Made by a program: the position numbers and the translations under genes
Assembly: GCA_958299035.1 (NCBI GenBank)
Contig: CATQJL010000001.1
Coordinates: 84,073,071-84,137,070, forward strand
DNA: 64,000 bases
DNA from: Cylicocyclus nassatus
Taxonomy: Eukaryota; Nematoda; Chromadorea; Rhabditida; Strongylidae
Reading direction: 5' to 3'
In this document: one piece after another, positions 35,744-47,825 of the stretch
How the letters are laid out: each line of letters starts with the position of its first letter
How positions within the stretch are numbered: position 1 is the first letter of the stretch
Notes under the pieces: model-generated
What the model saw: only the letters and a program-made list of their open reading frames with translations
Databases searched by the model: none
Told to the model about the DNA's origin: nothing

Positions 35744-37838
35744 GCGGTGTCTGGATAAGGTGGGGATTTTGGCATTCCAGCGCCATACGAATGTGGCCCC
35801 CTCAGAAACAGCATCGAGGAAGTACGAGGTTATAACGTTTGACCTAAAGCAAGACAAACGATCGGGAACTGGGGAAACCTAAGCCTTCGAGCGGGTCCTT
35901 CGACCTGTTGGACTGTTGTGCGGGAGAGTACGCATACCACCACAATCAAAATGGTGGGGTCCCGCAGCGAACTCTGCGTCTCAGCTTTGGCGGGGACCGT
36001 CAAATTTCAAATTTTAATGCTCTGGAAAGCGCATGTTCTCGAGGTTTTCGCGCCTTCTAATGTAGCGCTGCGGATAACCCTCGGCAAGTGGATTTTATAA
36101 CGTGTTTTCGCCCGCACACTACCGCTAACATTTATACCTAAGTCTAAAGTAGAATTGTTCACAGCAAGAATAATACCATGATCTTCGCTTACAACAACAG
36201 CAATCTGTGTGAGAAGAAGAGGAACTGAAATAGCTCAAAAAAATGTTGTCACGCATGAAGACAGTTTTTTTAGCAAGAGGTGAAGGCCCTGACTGTAATG
36301 GTAAGTCGTCTGATCAGCACAGCCGATTATAGCTCAAGTAGAGTACAAATTCTGGGGTTTCTCCGTCTTTCTGAAGTTTTTCAGTTTTGGTTTTGATCAG
36401 TTCGATTACGGTCGAAGCTGAGGGAAAGCTTGAAAAAGTTCTGTACAAATTCAGGATTACGATAGGGAGAGTTGTTCTAGCAGCCGTTCTTGACATAAGC
36501 GATGTCGAAAAATACATTTTTTGATCACAAGAGCACCACTTCCTGGCTTGTTATTTTCAGTTTAGAGTTTGTTAGATTCCATCACACGATTAGTCTCTTT
36601 AGACTTCGTTTATCCGTTCTTCCATCCATGATATCGTTACCTTTGTCCTTGAAAACAGATAAATAAGCAGCTGTTATATTTCGTATATACTCGTCCCCAT
36701 TTCAGTTTTTTCAGACATCCGCTGAACAATTTCATTTGAAGTGGAGCAGACCGGTTGCAGTGGAGCGCGGCGCCAATTACGCACACCAAACTAAGCCACA
36801 CTTCACCATTCATACTACACCCACTTTCGCGCATGCCGCGCTTCACAATAATGTCCGCTGTTAAAATGGCACAGTGGGGAACTAGGATATGGGTAGGGAC
36901 ACATGCGCGACTCGTCAGTATAAGTACCGTAATTTCACGCGTACAAGGGGCGCGGTTTTTTTTTCAGAATTGACCAGTCCACACACCCAAAGGACTTTGC
37001 GATCCCTATATAGTGTTGCCTAATGTCTGAGAAAATCGTGCGGCTTGAGGGTTTTTTGAAACAGAGAGGAGCGGTTGAGCGGCTCACTAGAAAATTCGGA
37101 AAAGTGCGCCTTGTACGTGAAATTAGGGTAGATTGCGCCAGGAGTGCTAAAAGGCGAGCTCTTGAATTGGTGGTTGCCGTCAAGCCGTAACGCTTTGCGG
37201 AAATCTCGCACGGATTCTGAGTTGCAACCGGGCTGCACATTTATTAATCCGTTCCAAAACTGGTTGTATTCTGCCTTTTTCTTGATAAAAGTGCTGTGTT
37301 GTTTTATTGTTGTGCATAGCCCAGCATACTATATCTTTGATTCTAAACTGAGAAATTTATGGCTAGGATTATATAGGAAATGTTTCAGCCAGAGCTGACC
37401 GAGTTTATTGACCCACTTGTTTTCTACATCATTCTTAAACTCCCGGATTTCTTGCACAACTACGTCTCAGAGTAAAAATCATTTGCACCCAGGGCTTCTC
37501 ACCGTGTTCAAACAAAAAAATGATCGGCGCAATTTTCGCTTTCGAATGCGTAGAAGTCAACCTGCTTCAGAAAAAAGCTGGGCCGGTAGTAATCTGGTCG
37601 AAACTCCGAGTTTGAAGCTGCGCGTTAACAGAGTTAAGTCCGAGTTTCGTTTTTGAAACTCGGAGTTTCATCCTGCTACTTACGGAGCTACTATAGTTGT
37701 TGAAGAGCCGCCATACGCTTCATGGCAAAACACTCCGACTAGGTCGGTGGTCGAACTCCCGTTGCTCTGCGCGAAGCGCCTACAAGTAGACCACTAGGCT
37801 ACAGAGCACCCTAGCAAGACCTCGGACAGAGTTCACGC
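35744..37838 (-). repeat. Repeat C, copy 2 (uninterrupted)
   Basis: Inverted relative of 4483-8193 without the 6577-8003 insertion. It starts GCGGTGTCTGGATAAGG and ends GAGTTCACGCG. Frames at 36637-36846 and 5236-5724 correspond, but they are interrupted differently and have no known motifs. Confidence 0.75.
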
Positions 37839-38032
37839 GATTTGATCGTCGCGATTCAATCGCTACAGACAAGTGTTACCAGTTCATTGCATGCCGACCT
37901 TCTTGAATTTCGGTTGTGATAGTTAGTCTCAATTAGTCGTGATGGAAAACTATCACAACAGAAATACAAGAAATTAACCTGCGATGAACTCGTAACACTT
38001 GTCAGTAGCGATCGAATCGCGATGATCAAATC
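37839..38032. mobile_element. 194-bp MITE with GATTTGATC ends
   Basis: Left GATTTGATCGTCGCGATTC and right GATTTGATCATCGCGATTC (reversed) belong to inverted arms of about 50 bp that include CAAGTGTTAC and AGTTCAT. It abuts the end of repeat C. Confidence 0.75.
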
Positions 38033-38089
38033 ATTCTTAACCCCCACTTACGATATCATCTTCTATTCAGAAAATACTAGCCCCAAAGG

Positions 38090-39771
38090 ATTGATTATCC
38101 CCAGCTGCATATAGGATAACTAGCGAAGGTGACTGCTTTATTGACAAAGCATAATTTGAGCGTTAAAATTCAGCTAAAAGTACCGTTACCACCGTTATGC
38201 ACCTTGGGGATTCACCCTGTCGAACCTACTTCTGCAGCGGTGTCGGTCTTGAATTTGCTAACCCGATGCGTGATCTTGGTGTCATGATTGACGCCTCCCT
38301 TTCATTCAGATCTCATATCGATCTTGTTATCAAAAAGTCTTCCGCAACTCTTTTTACTATTTTTCGTAGCATACATAGCAATGATCCTGAGGTTTTTTTG
38401 AGGCTCTACAAAAGCTATGTCTTGCCGCATCTCGAATATGCCTCGCCTATTTGGAGTCCATTTACAAAAGGAAACATCGAAAGAGTCGAAAAAATCCAAA
38501 AAACGTTCACTAGAATATTATTCTATAGATGTTTTCCCAATCCTAATTACCCACAAGCTCTACCCTCTTATCGGTTACGGTTAAATAAACTAAACCTGCA
38601 CAGCCTACTGTATAGACGCGTTCTGAATGATCTGACTTTGTGTTTTCGAATTCTGCGCTTAGAAACAAGACTCAAAGCTAGCAAGTTTTGGATATTCAGA
38701 CCGTGTAGCGAACGATCAGGTAGGTTTGGTCTTTACTATCGCAAATTGGGAAAAAAACGATTTTTGATGACTTTCAACTCTTTTATTTGTCGAACAACCC
38801 GATGGTTTTCGGTCCTACCGGATTACATCGTTTCCAGTGAAAACTCCAAAATATTCAAAAGAAGATTACAAAATATTAATGTGTTACAGCTACTCGATAT
38901 CTGTGATTTTTAGATGTTATGAGTACGTGCGCCATCCACCATTGTTCCAACCACCCTCCAAGCCTCGCCAAGCCGTTACCTAGTCAAGTCTTCCGTACCT
39001 GGTCACGTCGCCCACTTTGTCGAGTCGCCATACCTCGTCTGGTCTCTTACTCCTCCCCAAGTCGTGGTACCTCGTCAAGTCGCTCATTCTTGGCCAAGTC
39101 GTATATACCTCGTCAAGTCGTCAAGTCGTCAAGTCGCCCACACCTCACAAACCCTCCATACCTCGTCAAATCTTCAACCAGTCTACGTAGCAAATGGATT
39201 TCGCTTCATTTTTTGATAGACAAAAATTGAGTCATTTTTCCCAGCTATTTATTTTTGTTTGTTCACTGCCACTAACTTAGACACTCTACTTCATGATATT
39301 AGCTTGCCTTGTATGTCAGGGTACATGATTCTAACTCTTGTCTTCCTATCATAGTCACACCTAAGCGCCCAGGTTACTTTCGCTTATGCCTTATTCCTAT
39401 GCCTTACTGACAAACCTTAACTGGCACTTCTACTTAGAGTCTTGCTATACTCCAAAAGGTATACTCATCTGGGGTCTGTCAGCTAGTTTCCGCCCGTAAG
39501 CTCGCTGGCGCTCAAAAAGGGGTTTCAGAATAATTTTGGAGGATGCAATACTCTCCAGTCATTCTTTGTCTCTTTGCACTCATCAGGCATTTTGAACAGA
39601 TTTCGCTATATCTTAAAGGGCCTTAGGTTAGTGGATTGCTATACGTCCATCGTTTATTTCCCTGAATCCATGGACAAGCTGTTATGTTCGACGTGTTAGA
39701 GTTTTATTTTTTGTTGTTCTATGGTGCACCGTGAGTGTAAACTAAAATAAAATAAAATAAAATAAAATAAA
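38090..39771 (+). mobile_element. 5'-truncated CR1/Jockey-like LINE 3' end
   Basis: An open frame at 38197-38913 encodes the region after the RT fingers of a non-LTR element. Features are MRDLGVMIDASLSFRSHI, FLRLYKSYVLPHLEYASPIW and a helix with NIERVEKIQKTFTRIL, typical of CR1/Jockey-group C-termini. An 800-bp 3' region follows with short CGTCAAGT repeats (39040-39140) and a terminal (AAAAT)n tail at about 39742-39771. The catalytic YADD is absent, so the element is truncated. The 5' edge is approximate. The frame itself is intact for 238 codons, suggesting a fairly young insertion. Confidence 0.82.
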
Positions 39772-39959
39772 AGCTCTCAAACTCGAACATATGTAAAACG
39801 TAAAAAGAATTGATAAAACGCATTATGAAATCATCAGCAAATCACCATCCCCTCGGCTGGCTGCAGTGTCGCACCGAGGGGGCGCCCTCCATCCCGAGAA
39901 TGGGTCGCGAAATTTTCGAAATTTATTTACGTAGGTTTTAAAGATGTGGTGGCTTGTTT

Positions 39960-40190
39960 ATTTATGTAGATAATTAAAATAATTTTTAAAATTTTTTAGA
40001 AATCCACATTAGCCCTGTAAAAAAATTTTCGGAGGCGTGGCCCTCGCCACGCCCCCTTTATCTTTATTTTCGGAGTTATGGGGTCGCAAAAGCACCAAAA
40101 AAGAAGAGAAAAAAAAGAAAGAAGAGAGAAAGAGAGCACCCCAAAAATTTTTTCGGAGTGCGTGGCTAACGTCACGCACCTTCATTCGCA
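39960..40190 (+). repeat. GC-rich hairpin repeat, second copy
   Basis: Shares with 10640-10800 the segments AATTTTTAAAATTTTTTA, GGCGTGGC..GCCACGCCCCC and GGAGTGCGTGGCT, with a purine-rich insertion at 40095-40140. The frames on both strands are compositional. Confidence 0.6.
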
Positions 40191-42070
40191 CCTCTCACTG
40201 GCTACGAAGTCGTGAAGGCAATGTGTTCCTATTTATTTTATTAGAATAACTGTTATCTATCTGTTTTCTTTGAATGCGACCGTCTCTTTATTGATTATAG
40301 CCATAACTCGCGAAAAATCAAAGAATATCTCAAAAGAAAAAACTTCAAGGGGTGACTAAGGCCTTCTATACCCCGGTTTTCGAAAGTGCCGGCCAAATTT
40401 ACAGGTGATGCAATCAGTCAATATGATTTGGAATTTGTGTGTTAACCAACTTGATACCCAAAAAAATCTCGCATTTGTTACACCTGCCCAAGAAATGGAA
40501 ATTTTGATAAAAACTGCGGCGAATGCTGACCAAATTGTAGATATTCTCAAAATTTCAACTGATAATGAGTAAATGTATTCTTCAGAGTCTGGAAAAAATT
40601 GTTTTTTCTTGAGGCCCGTCATTCGTTCAGATAAGCCTATCTGCTTTTTGACTTGCACGACTTCCAAACTTACTGCTGTGCTTTCCTGTAACCTGCATTA
40701 TAGTGAAAATTTTCGCCTCGCCTTCATCAACGAGGAGGCGAAGCTGTGCCAAAAAGTTGCGGACAAGTAGTCTTTCTTCTTTCATCGTTCATTTTCGGAT
40801 GAAAAACAAAGATAAAAAATGAAGGGTTGAATGAAGTGATAGAGCTCTTCAAGAGCTACGATTCACACACTGCGCTTTTTGGAAGAAATGAATTTTAAAA
40901 AATGCAAAAGTCTTTTTTCAAAGAAAGTCCGAAAATGGCAGCGTCATAATGTCGCGGACAATAATTCTTCGAACGCGAAAATTTTCCTCTACGTATTTTT
41001 TGGGGCAAGCAAAATTTTCCTGAGAGATAATCATACTATATTTTAGAGCTTACCGAGGACAATAATCAGATAGTGGTTACTTTAAAAAAACCCAAGCTTG
41101 AGTTTTATTTTGCTTTTTTCCAAAAAATAACTTCTAATTCCCTTTTGCAAGCCTAAAGATTTCACAGATAAGGTGAAAAAGCGCAGCCTTGGAGGTGAAT
41201 GGAGTGAAAGCTCTTATCAACACTAAAACAATCTTAGAGCTCCGAAATGGACCTACTACAAGAAAATTGACAATTTTGAACTTCCAGGATGGAACCGGTG
41301 GCAAAATGAGCTTTGCTCAACTTTAACTGAAAAATCCTTAGTCTACCATTAAAGCACCTCCATTTTGTCGGGACACTGCCATTAAATCTATTTACTGATA
41401 TGACGTCTCTGCGAGAAGTTGTAAGTTCCAAATATTTATTTTTGAGTCCGTCATTTGGAATAAAATCACTGATGTTTATCATAAAATATTGCACATAATT
41501 TATACAAGGAAAAATAAACTTATAATTGAAAGGCTGCTCTGGGCAATTTTGAATGCGTTATCTGGAATTTTTTGTGCAAGACTTATGTTTCAACTTAATA
41601 TGTCCATAATCATATGGTCAGAAGAATTAAAATGAATTTCTTCAAGGATTCTTGTGATCATCAATGTTTCCTCTTTGAAAATTTTTCAAATAAAAACTCG
41701 TGTAAATTTCTAAAATGGTATACTACATAACTTGCAAAAAATGTTTAGTTTATGTCTCTAATGCTTTTTCGCTCTTCACGCAGTTTGCGTTATAAAAATT
41801 GGAAGTAATCTTTCATGTGATTTATAGGTTCATAATGTTGTCATTCAACAGGAAATGGTGTCATTTATTTTTCACTGAAAAAATCTTCTTGACTGCGAAC
41901 TTCTTTACCCCCAATACGGTACAGGTAGCTTTAGAACAAAAATGAAAAATCGTTCGATATTACACTTGCCGTCAAATTTCTGGGAGTGTAATGTGTACGA
42001 AATTTCAAAGGCACTCCAAAAATTCTGATTTCTAAAGTATTCTTTTGGCACTCCTTTAAAATCCTCTATT
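40190..42070 (+). repeat. Segmental duplication A, partial copy
   Basis: Collinear with parts of 18100-20760, with internal deletions. Contains AAATTTACAGGTGATGCAAT, TCCTTGGAGGTGAATGGAGT-type landmarks and the TGACGTCTCTGCGAGAAGTT box. No gene supported. 42070-42890 contains no recognised feature beyond weak similarity to 16430-16560. Confidence 0.65.
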
Positions 42071-42929
42071 ATAGGCTTTTGTAGACAAAAATTCAAGCTT
42101 TTTGATGCTACTTTCGATTTTCATCGATGTCAAAGCTTAACTCATCAAATTTTGAAACTTATCACAGTATGGTCTTCATTAGGAGTCGTTTTGCTCAAAG
42201 TGGCAGCACTTCGAAGAAATTCCTAGGAAATGCCCAGAAACTTCTTTCACAAACTATTATCATGCTAAATGTGGTGGTTAGATTACGATAGATCATTTCA
42301 AACACAGAGGCATTTATCCCAGTATTGTGATAGTCAATTAGAAAATCTCTACCAAAAATTTCTTTTTCAAACCTATTTGAGATTGATTTTGTTTTACGGC
42401 ATGCTGATGGGTAATTTGACAGGGTATACTCCAGAATAAAATGTTTGTAAAAAGCGCATAAAAAGACGATTTTTCCAGATTGCGGTTTTCGACCTTGTTC
42501 TGATGTCTTCAAAAATCTAAAGAGTGAAAAATCGTCTACATGAATAAACATATGTGTTTATTTTTCTCATAAATGCATCGACTTACGTCACTTCTTTGCT
42601 GCAGAAATGAGCATGGAAGAAAGAAAGACATGGCACAGAGAAAAAGGCAAAAGAAATATTTGAAGCTATGTACAAATTGGGGCTTAGAGGGAAGCCTAAA
42701 GCACTGATTTGATATCTCGAAAATCCAGCGGGACTTTTGCATTTAGGCGTAGACTTTCACATGTCGTTGAATTCTGAGTTCCAACTCATAGAGATGCTCA
42801 TCTTGGACTTCTGGGAACAATAAGCGCACAGTTCGGCCAATTTAAGGAGATATCTAAATGCGAAATTTACAAAAAATTTTTTGGAGAAAAGGTGTTTAGG
42901 AGGGGGAGTCAAAGTGAAACTCACTCAAA

Positions 42930-43790
42930 ATTTGGCCTCGCACATCCTTTAGCTCGTCGAATTTCTGGCCTTTTGCTCCAGATTTGCATCACTGAGATAG
43001 AGCTCGTTGTTCAAATCAGCTTTGCAAATCCAAGCAGTGATGATTTTGCCAGATTCGGCCAGTTCTACAGGAGTTCTCACAAATTCATAGCCATTGTTGA
43101 TCTGAAATTAAGCAATTTTCATACCAATCAATAAAATCGATATTCGACATACTTCTCGTTCCCAGAGGTGAACAAATGCTTGTTTGATATTTTTCCTTCC
43201 TGAACTTCAAAAATAACACCAGTAGCGCAAGAGTCCTCATTCTCAACAAGTGTAGCAACTCGTCCAGGCTGAAAATGATTGAAATTGGCGTTAAAAACAC
43301 GAAAATCAACTTTTCCCTCTTTTTTTTTTTTGAGAGAAAGTAATTTGCAGGTACAGCTGTCCTCACAATCACCTTCACCTGCACTAGTGCAGGTGAAGGT
43401 GATTGTTTGTCTCCCGCTGAGGACAGCTGTACTTGCGCCTAAGTTCTAGTGCAAATTTATGTAGGCCTATGTTGTCCTGACAATATATTGCCCAATAGCT
43501 TAATTTGCCTTTAATGTTTTTTCAACGATAAATTAACAGGAGTGAGAATCAACTCAATTTTCCATGTCTTCGGAGTGTGCAGTTTCTTGGTTTGCAATTT
43601 TTGAACTGCAGTAATTATCCGCCGAGCCATTATCAAGACACCTCCCCTAATCAGTGTGCGCAAATTTGTATGTCCCATGAGTTTATCTTTGATTTTTTTT
43701 ACCGCAACAAATTGCTTCTTCTTAGACTGTTGAAAGAATACGTGTATTAGTCGATTAGACAAATTAAGCTCCACAAACCCTTTCATAATT
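42930..43790 (-). CDS. Possible unrecognised exons (low confidence)
   Basis: A 91-codon minus-strand frame at 43511-43786 begins MKGFVELNLSNR and contains MARRIITAVQKLQTKK. A second open stretch near 43135-43270 follows a TTTTCAG acceptor and has a balanced composition (GRVATLVENEDSCATGV). A GTATGT donor and a TTAATTTCAG acceptor lie 51 bp apart at about 43099-43150. The pieces do not join in one frame without a weak donor. A palindromic insertion (43347-43437) separates them. This could be a decayed gene or chance. No family recognised. Confidence 0.25.
43347..43437. repeat. About 90-bp near-palindrome
   Basis: The centre is CCTGCACTAGTGCAGG. Arms run outward through GTGAAGGTGATTG to GGACAGCTGTAC, with one short asymmetric insert on the right. 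It could form a strong hairpin or be a small MITE. No clear target duplication. Confidence 0.75.
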
Positions 43791-44351
43791 CACGCCAAGG
43801 TTGTTGCGATTAAAGTTTCAAAATTCAAAGAGTTTCAAATGCTTAGAAAATGAAGAAAAAATCGTATTTCAGCCTGAAAAAATCTTGAGCAGCTTCAGTT
43901 ACTTCAAGCATACACTCCCCGACTTTGTACTCGCACATGTAGCTGCTGCATTTTTTGACTGCCTAAAAAGCTGGAAAACGAAATTTGGCATGTTTCCAAA
44001 GAGACACTGTTGAGATGTTCTTACATAGAATTCAATATCACAAACTTTTGCGCATAACCATGACTTTTCAGCCTTTTAGCTCTCTTTCAAAATAATTATT
44101 GAATTTAGCATAAAAATGAAGAAAATGCAACATTTTCTGATTTTTTTCCGCATTCTTACCTTATTTTGACTCTCAGTTTCTACATGTAAAACATGCAGCA
44201 ACAGCACATGTAAATGTCACAAGGAAGGATGGACAACAAGTCAGAGATCCGTAGGATTTTTTTGGGCGGAGATTCAATTCTTAAAGCATTCGGAAAATTT
44301 ATGCACTTCGACCCCGAACATCATGCAGATCAAACTATTTGTATTAATGTA

Positions 44352-45329
44352 TTAGATTGGTGCAAAAGTTTTGTCAGTTTTTTCAATCCATCGGCAAGCA
44401 CGCTAGAATGAATATAAACAAACACTTCAGAATCTAGAATGAATATAAACAAACACTTCAGAATGAGTCCGATGCAGATTTTCTTCCTCTTTCCAGCTGC
44501 TAAACTCCCACTGTCTTTTGTTGCGAGAGTGACGAGATATTTGCTGGAAATTACAACTATTCGTTTTTACCATGTCCAACTTTCACTAATTTTCAAAATT
44601 TTTGTATGAGACTTCCGGAGGAGCCCTAATAACCTCCAGATAGGCAAAATCTTTTGCCATCTTAGACAAATTTTTTTCTTTTTACAGCTGCTTTTTTAGA
44701 TTTTTGCTAAATAATTTTCTAAAAGTCTTGTGTTTTGGAAAAACGGCATAACCTGTTATAGAACCAAACATTGCAAAACTTAGAAAGTACTGAGGTTTCA
44801 ACACTCGATTATTACTATTGCTACCATTACAAAGTAAATGAGCGATTTTCGCTCTAAATTGTGAAGATTCTGAAACATAGGTTACGTCAGAGCGCACTCC
44901 TGAAATTGAGAAATACTGCGATTTTCCCCACAAATTTCGCCTGTCTCCGCAAAAAAAGACAAGTTTTAGAAGGAGGAGGAAAAGTTACATCATGACGACT
45001 GAAGTGTTTGATACTTTATGTTCTACGAAGTTGAAACAGGCTGAATGTAAAATTTGGTCACTTTAGAAAATAAATTGTAGAAATTCTGAAAGACAATCTA
45101 TAAAGCTACAAAAAAATGCTTCTGTTGGCAATGTTAAAAACGAGTGGTTGTAATTTCCAGCAAATATCTCGCCACTCTCGCAACGAAACACAATGGGAGT
45201 TTGGTATCTGGAAAGAGGAAAAATTTCTGCATTTCTGCATCGGATACATTTTGAAGTGTTTGTTTATCTTCATTTTAGCGTGTTTGACGATGAATTGAAA
45301 AAACTGTCAAAACTTTTGCACCAACCTAA
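44352..45329. mobile_element. Mariner-like non-autonomous element with extended inverted ends
   Basis: The ends read TTAGATTGGTGCAAAAGTTT and TTAGGTTGGTGCAAAAGTTT (inverted), typical of mariner terminal repeats, with TA on each side (44350-44351 and 45330-45331). The inverted similarity extends over about 200 bp, well past the usual 30 bp. It includes TGCTGGAAATTACAACNACTCG-like segments and a directly duplicated AGAATGAATATAAACAAACA block (44404-44462). No transposase frame is visible. Confidence 0.8.
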
Positions 45330-46250
45330 TATGAAAGCAGAGCTTGCTTTGCATTATCGAGTAGTTAATTGTTCGTAAATCCAAAAAGGAGGCTAATTCA
45401 AACAGCAACGAGCAGCGCAGATTCAAAGGCAACGAGATATAATGCATCCCTTCGCAAACCATCCCCTCCCTCTCAGCGGTAATATAGCGCACACAGGCTT
45501 TAGAAGAGCTCAAAAAGTTCCCAAAGATTTCATAAGTTATGTGATTTCCAGAAGTTTTCAAGAAGTTTTTCATCTTTGCAGTGCTTAACGAGAAATACTC
45601 GAAAAGTAAGAGGAGCTCCATGCTACAGATCTAATCGGCTCTTTCAAAGCGCTGCCACTTTTATGATATATTATTCAAAATAAATATTATGACCCCAAAA
45701 ATTAGCGTATAAACTATCTTAAACGGAAGAGCAAAAGATTATTAAGGATGATCGCTTTGTGTTGATTTCTCCATTTGGGTACTACAATTACGGTGAGATC
45801 GAAGTGCAAAGTAGCTACATACAAGCTATAAATCGCAGGTTCTCATATGTACAGATCTGGTAAAATAGCTAGTTTTGACATTTTGGTGATTCTCATCGAA
45901 AAGCTGCAAAATTAGCCGTGAATTGTTTTCTTCGTTTGTTGGTATTTTTTACAAGGATATCAGATCCTTTCTTGTCCAGGAATCATGAACAAAGCATCTA
46001 TTTGCAGGAATTTTGATCGAGTTTGTATTCATCATTTTTTAATGAATATCCGCTTGCCATTAGTTTCTGTTTACAACAAGTCTCCATATTCTTTATGTGC
46101 ATAGAAATAACTTTCAAATGCACACCAAGGTCCTGCTTGAGAATACATAATTTACAAATTTTGAACATCTTGTCTTCAGCTTTAATTTCACAGATAGAAG
46201 GAACAATTGTATTCTATTCAAGAAAAATATAGCGGTAGTATGTGGAAATG
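45330..46250 (-). pseudogene. Relic of secreted six-Cys gene unit, copy 5
   Basis: The ATG at 45619-45621 is followed by MELLLLFEYFSLSTA, an eroded form of the family signal peptide, and CGCTGCCAC-type promoter sequence lies upstream with the TATA box mutated (TTTCAAA). The FCSEGC exon and the other cysteine exons are missing. Sequence at 45331-45385 resembles the far downstream flank instead, so the gene body is deleted. Upstream flank similarity extends to about 46250. The open frame at 45307-45621 is therefore unlikely to make a family member. Confidence 0.6.
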
Positions 46251-46369
46251 TAATAGTGTATCTGTGAGCAAGTTGGGATTTTTCTAGGATTTTTTCAGAT
46301 GGATTTACGATTTTCTCTCTATTTCTTGGGGGGTTGGATCCTCTAAGTTTTTTGCTTAAAATTCGAGTT

Positions 46370-47277
46370 GGAATTTCTGCGGGAAAGAAAACTTTTATGT
46401 TATCCCTGATTGAAATTATGCAGATTGGCGTGAAACTTTCCGATCAGACTTTCTCAAATGTTCAAATCCACATGGCAAAGCTTATTTTGCACTATAAGAA
46501 GTCACTTGTTCAAAAATCAGAGACAAGCATTCGTGATGACTAATAAAATTTAATACAACACGTTTTTGGCGTGCACAAAAATGAGATTCGATTACAGCAG
46601 TATTTACTGATTTATCCTACGTTATGAACCGGTTTTATGCAAGAGCTTCTTTTTTGTTTAAACTGCGTTATGAAGACTATATTAGAAGAGTAGCACCTCG
46701 AAACAAATGGTTTTGACACTTTGCTCCAGCTTCCGCCATTTCCGTCGCACATATTGTTGTTACCTTACACTACTTCGGAAACTGAGAGATTGCTGCTTTT
46801 CTTGCAGTCGTGGCCATGCACGGTTCCCGATAAACATTTTTGAAGCACAAGTGAAATATGGTGCACTTTCTTGTCGAGTCATCAATTGCACGAATTGGCC
46901 GTAGATTGCGGAGCACACGCGGCGCGGCCGCGTCAGTAAAGCACGATTTGTACAATCGCGAATTGTACCGATACAAGCGTTTGACCGCGCGGCTTCTGCT
47001 CCGCAATTTACGGCTAATCCAAACACTCGACGGTATGTGGAGTTTTCGGACGTGCAGAAATAAATGAAATATATCAGCGTACAAATGCAATTTGAGCGGC
47101 TTGATTGATGTTACTTCAGCCACCCACTTCGGTTCGAGGCCATCCGACTGCTAACTAGGAGTTGTTTCTTTCACTTTATTGTGAAAATAACTTGCATTTC
47201 ACACAAGAGACACAATTATTAGGTCGCAAAGAATGTTCCCGGGCACTTGCGAGAATTTTTTTCAAATCACTGTAACT
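46370..47277 (-). repeat. Downstream flank of gene copy 4
   Basis: Matches the downstream flanks of copies 1 and 3 (TTATCCCTGATTGAAATTAT, CATGGCAAAGCTTATTTTGC), with a MITE at 46894-47020. The paired frames at 46760-47123 come from this MITE region. Confidence 0.65.
46894..47020. mobile_element. 127-bp MITE with CGTAGATTGCGGAGCA ends, copy 1
   Basis: Inverted ends ATTGGCCGTAGATTGCGGAG and ATTAGCCGTAAATTGCGGAG. A relative is at 60303-60430. The centre shares ATTGTACCGATACAAGCGTT. Confidence 0.75.
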
Positions 47278-47781
47278 TCAAGCAGTTTGGGAGTTCTTTT
47301 TTTTGAGAGCAAGTTTTTTTGACTTTTTTTTGAAAGCTTTTTTTGATTTGCAGTCATCGCAAACTTGTTTCCATGTGTAGAACTTGACCGAAAACTAAAA
47401 ACACACATCATCGAAAACTAGAAGCTCATAGTTGTCGGCAAACCTTCAAAAGTGTGTCATCCATGTTCACCAAATCACAGACTACTTTCGGTACTTTGGA
47501 ATCCTTCTTGCACTTGTCCGCCATTTTCTTGAAAAGCATCTTTTAGTCATTGGAAATAAGCAAGATAAACCCACCTTCACGTTGAACTTAGCTTTTGGAC
47601 CCTCCGTTTTTAGTACGTATGGGCACCCTTCTTTGCAGAAGCGTTCATAGTCTTTTCTATCGAAGATGCGTTTAAAATATTCATCAGTCTCAGCATCAGA
47701 AAAAGCTTCGCCATCATCATCATCAGCAGCAACAGCAATGCTCAACGGGAGGAAGACGAGAAGTAAGAGAAGAAGCTTCAT
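47278..47781 (-). CDS. Secreted six-Cys saposin-like protein, copy 4 (long form)
   Basis: Exons, in reading order: 47781-47575, 47527-47444 and 47394-47278; introns are 47 and 49 bp. The frame is open for 135 codons. After the signal peptide comes an acidic insert of about 25 residues (ADDDDGEAFSDAETDEYF) not found in copies 2 and 3, then ERFCKEGC, DKCKK, VVCD and VCDDCK. A Lys-rich tail of about 24 residues (SKKAFKKKSKKLALKKKN) extends beyond the usual stop, apparently from inserted sequence before the ancestral 3' end. Acidic propeptide plus basic domain would balance charge before processing; that is inference. TTTTATA at 47809-47815 and TTTATT at 47175-47180 give the TATA box and AATAAA signal. 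Confidence 0.78.
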
Positions 47782-47825
47782 AATGCAAATATCTCACCTG
47801 ATCGGGTCTTTTATAGCGCTGCCAC
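47782..47825 (-). promoter_or_regulatory. TATA promoter of copy 4
   Basis: TATAAAA (minus strand, 47809-47815), 34 nt from the ATG, in the conserved GGTGGCAGCGCTATAAAAG context. Confidence 0.75.
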
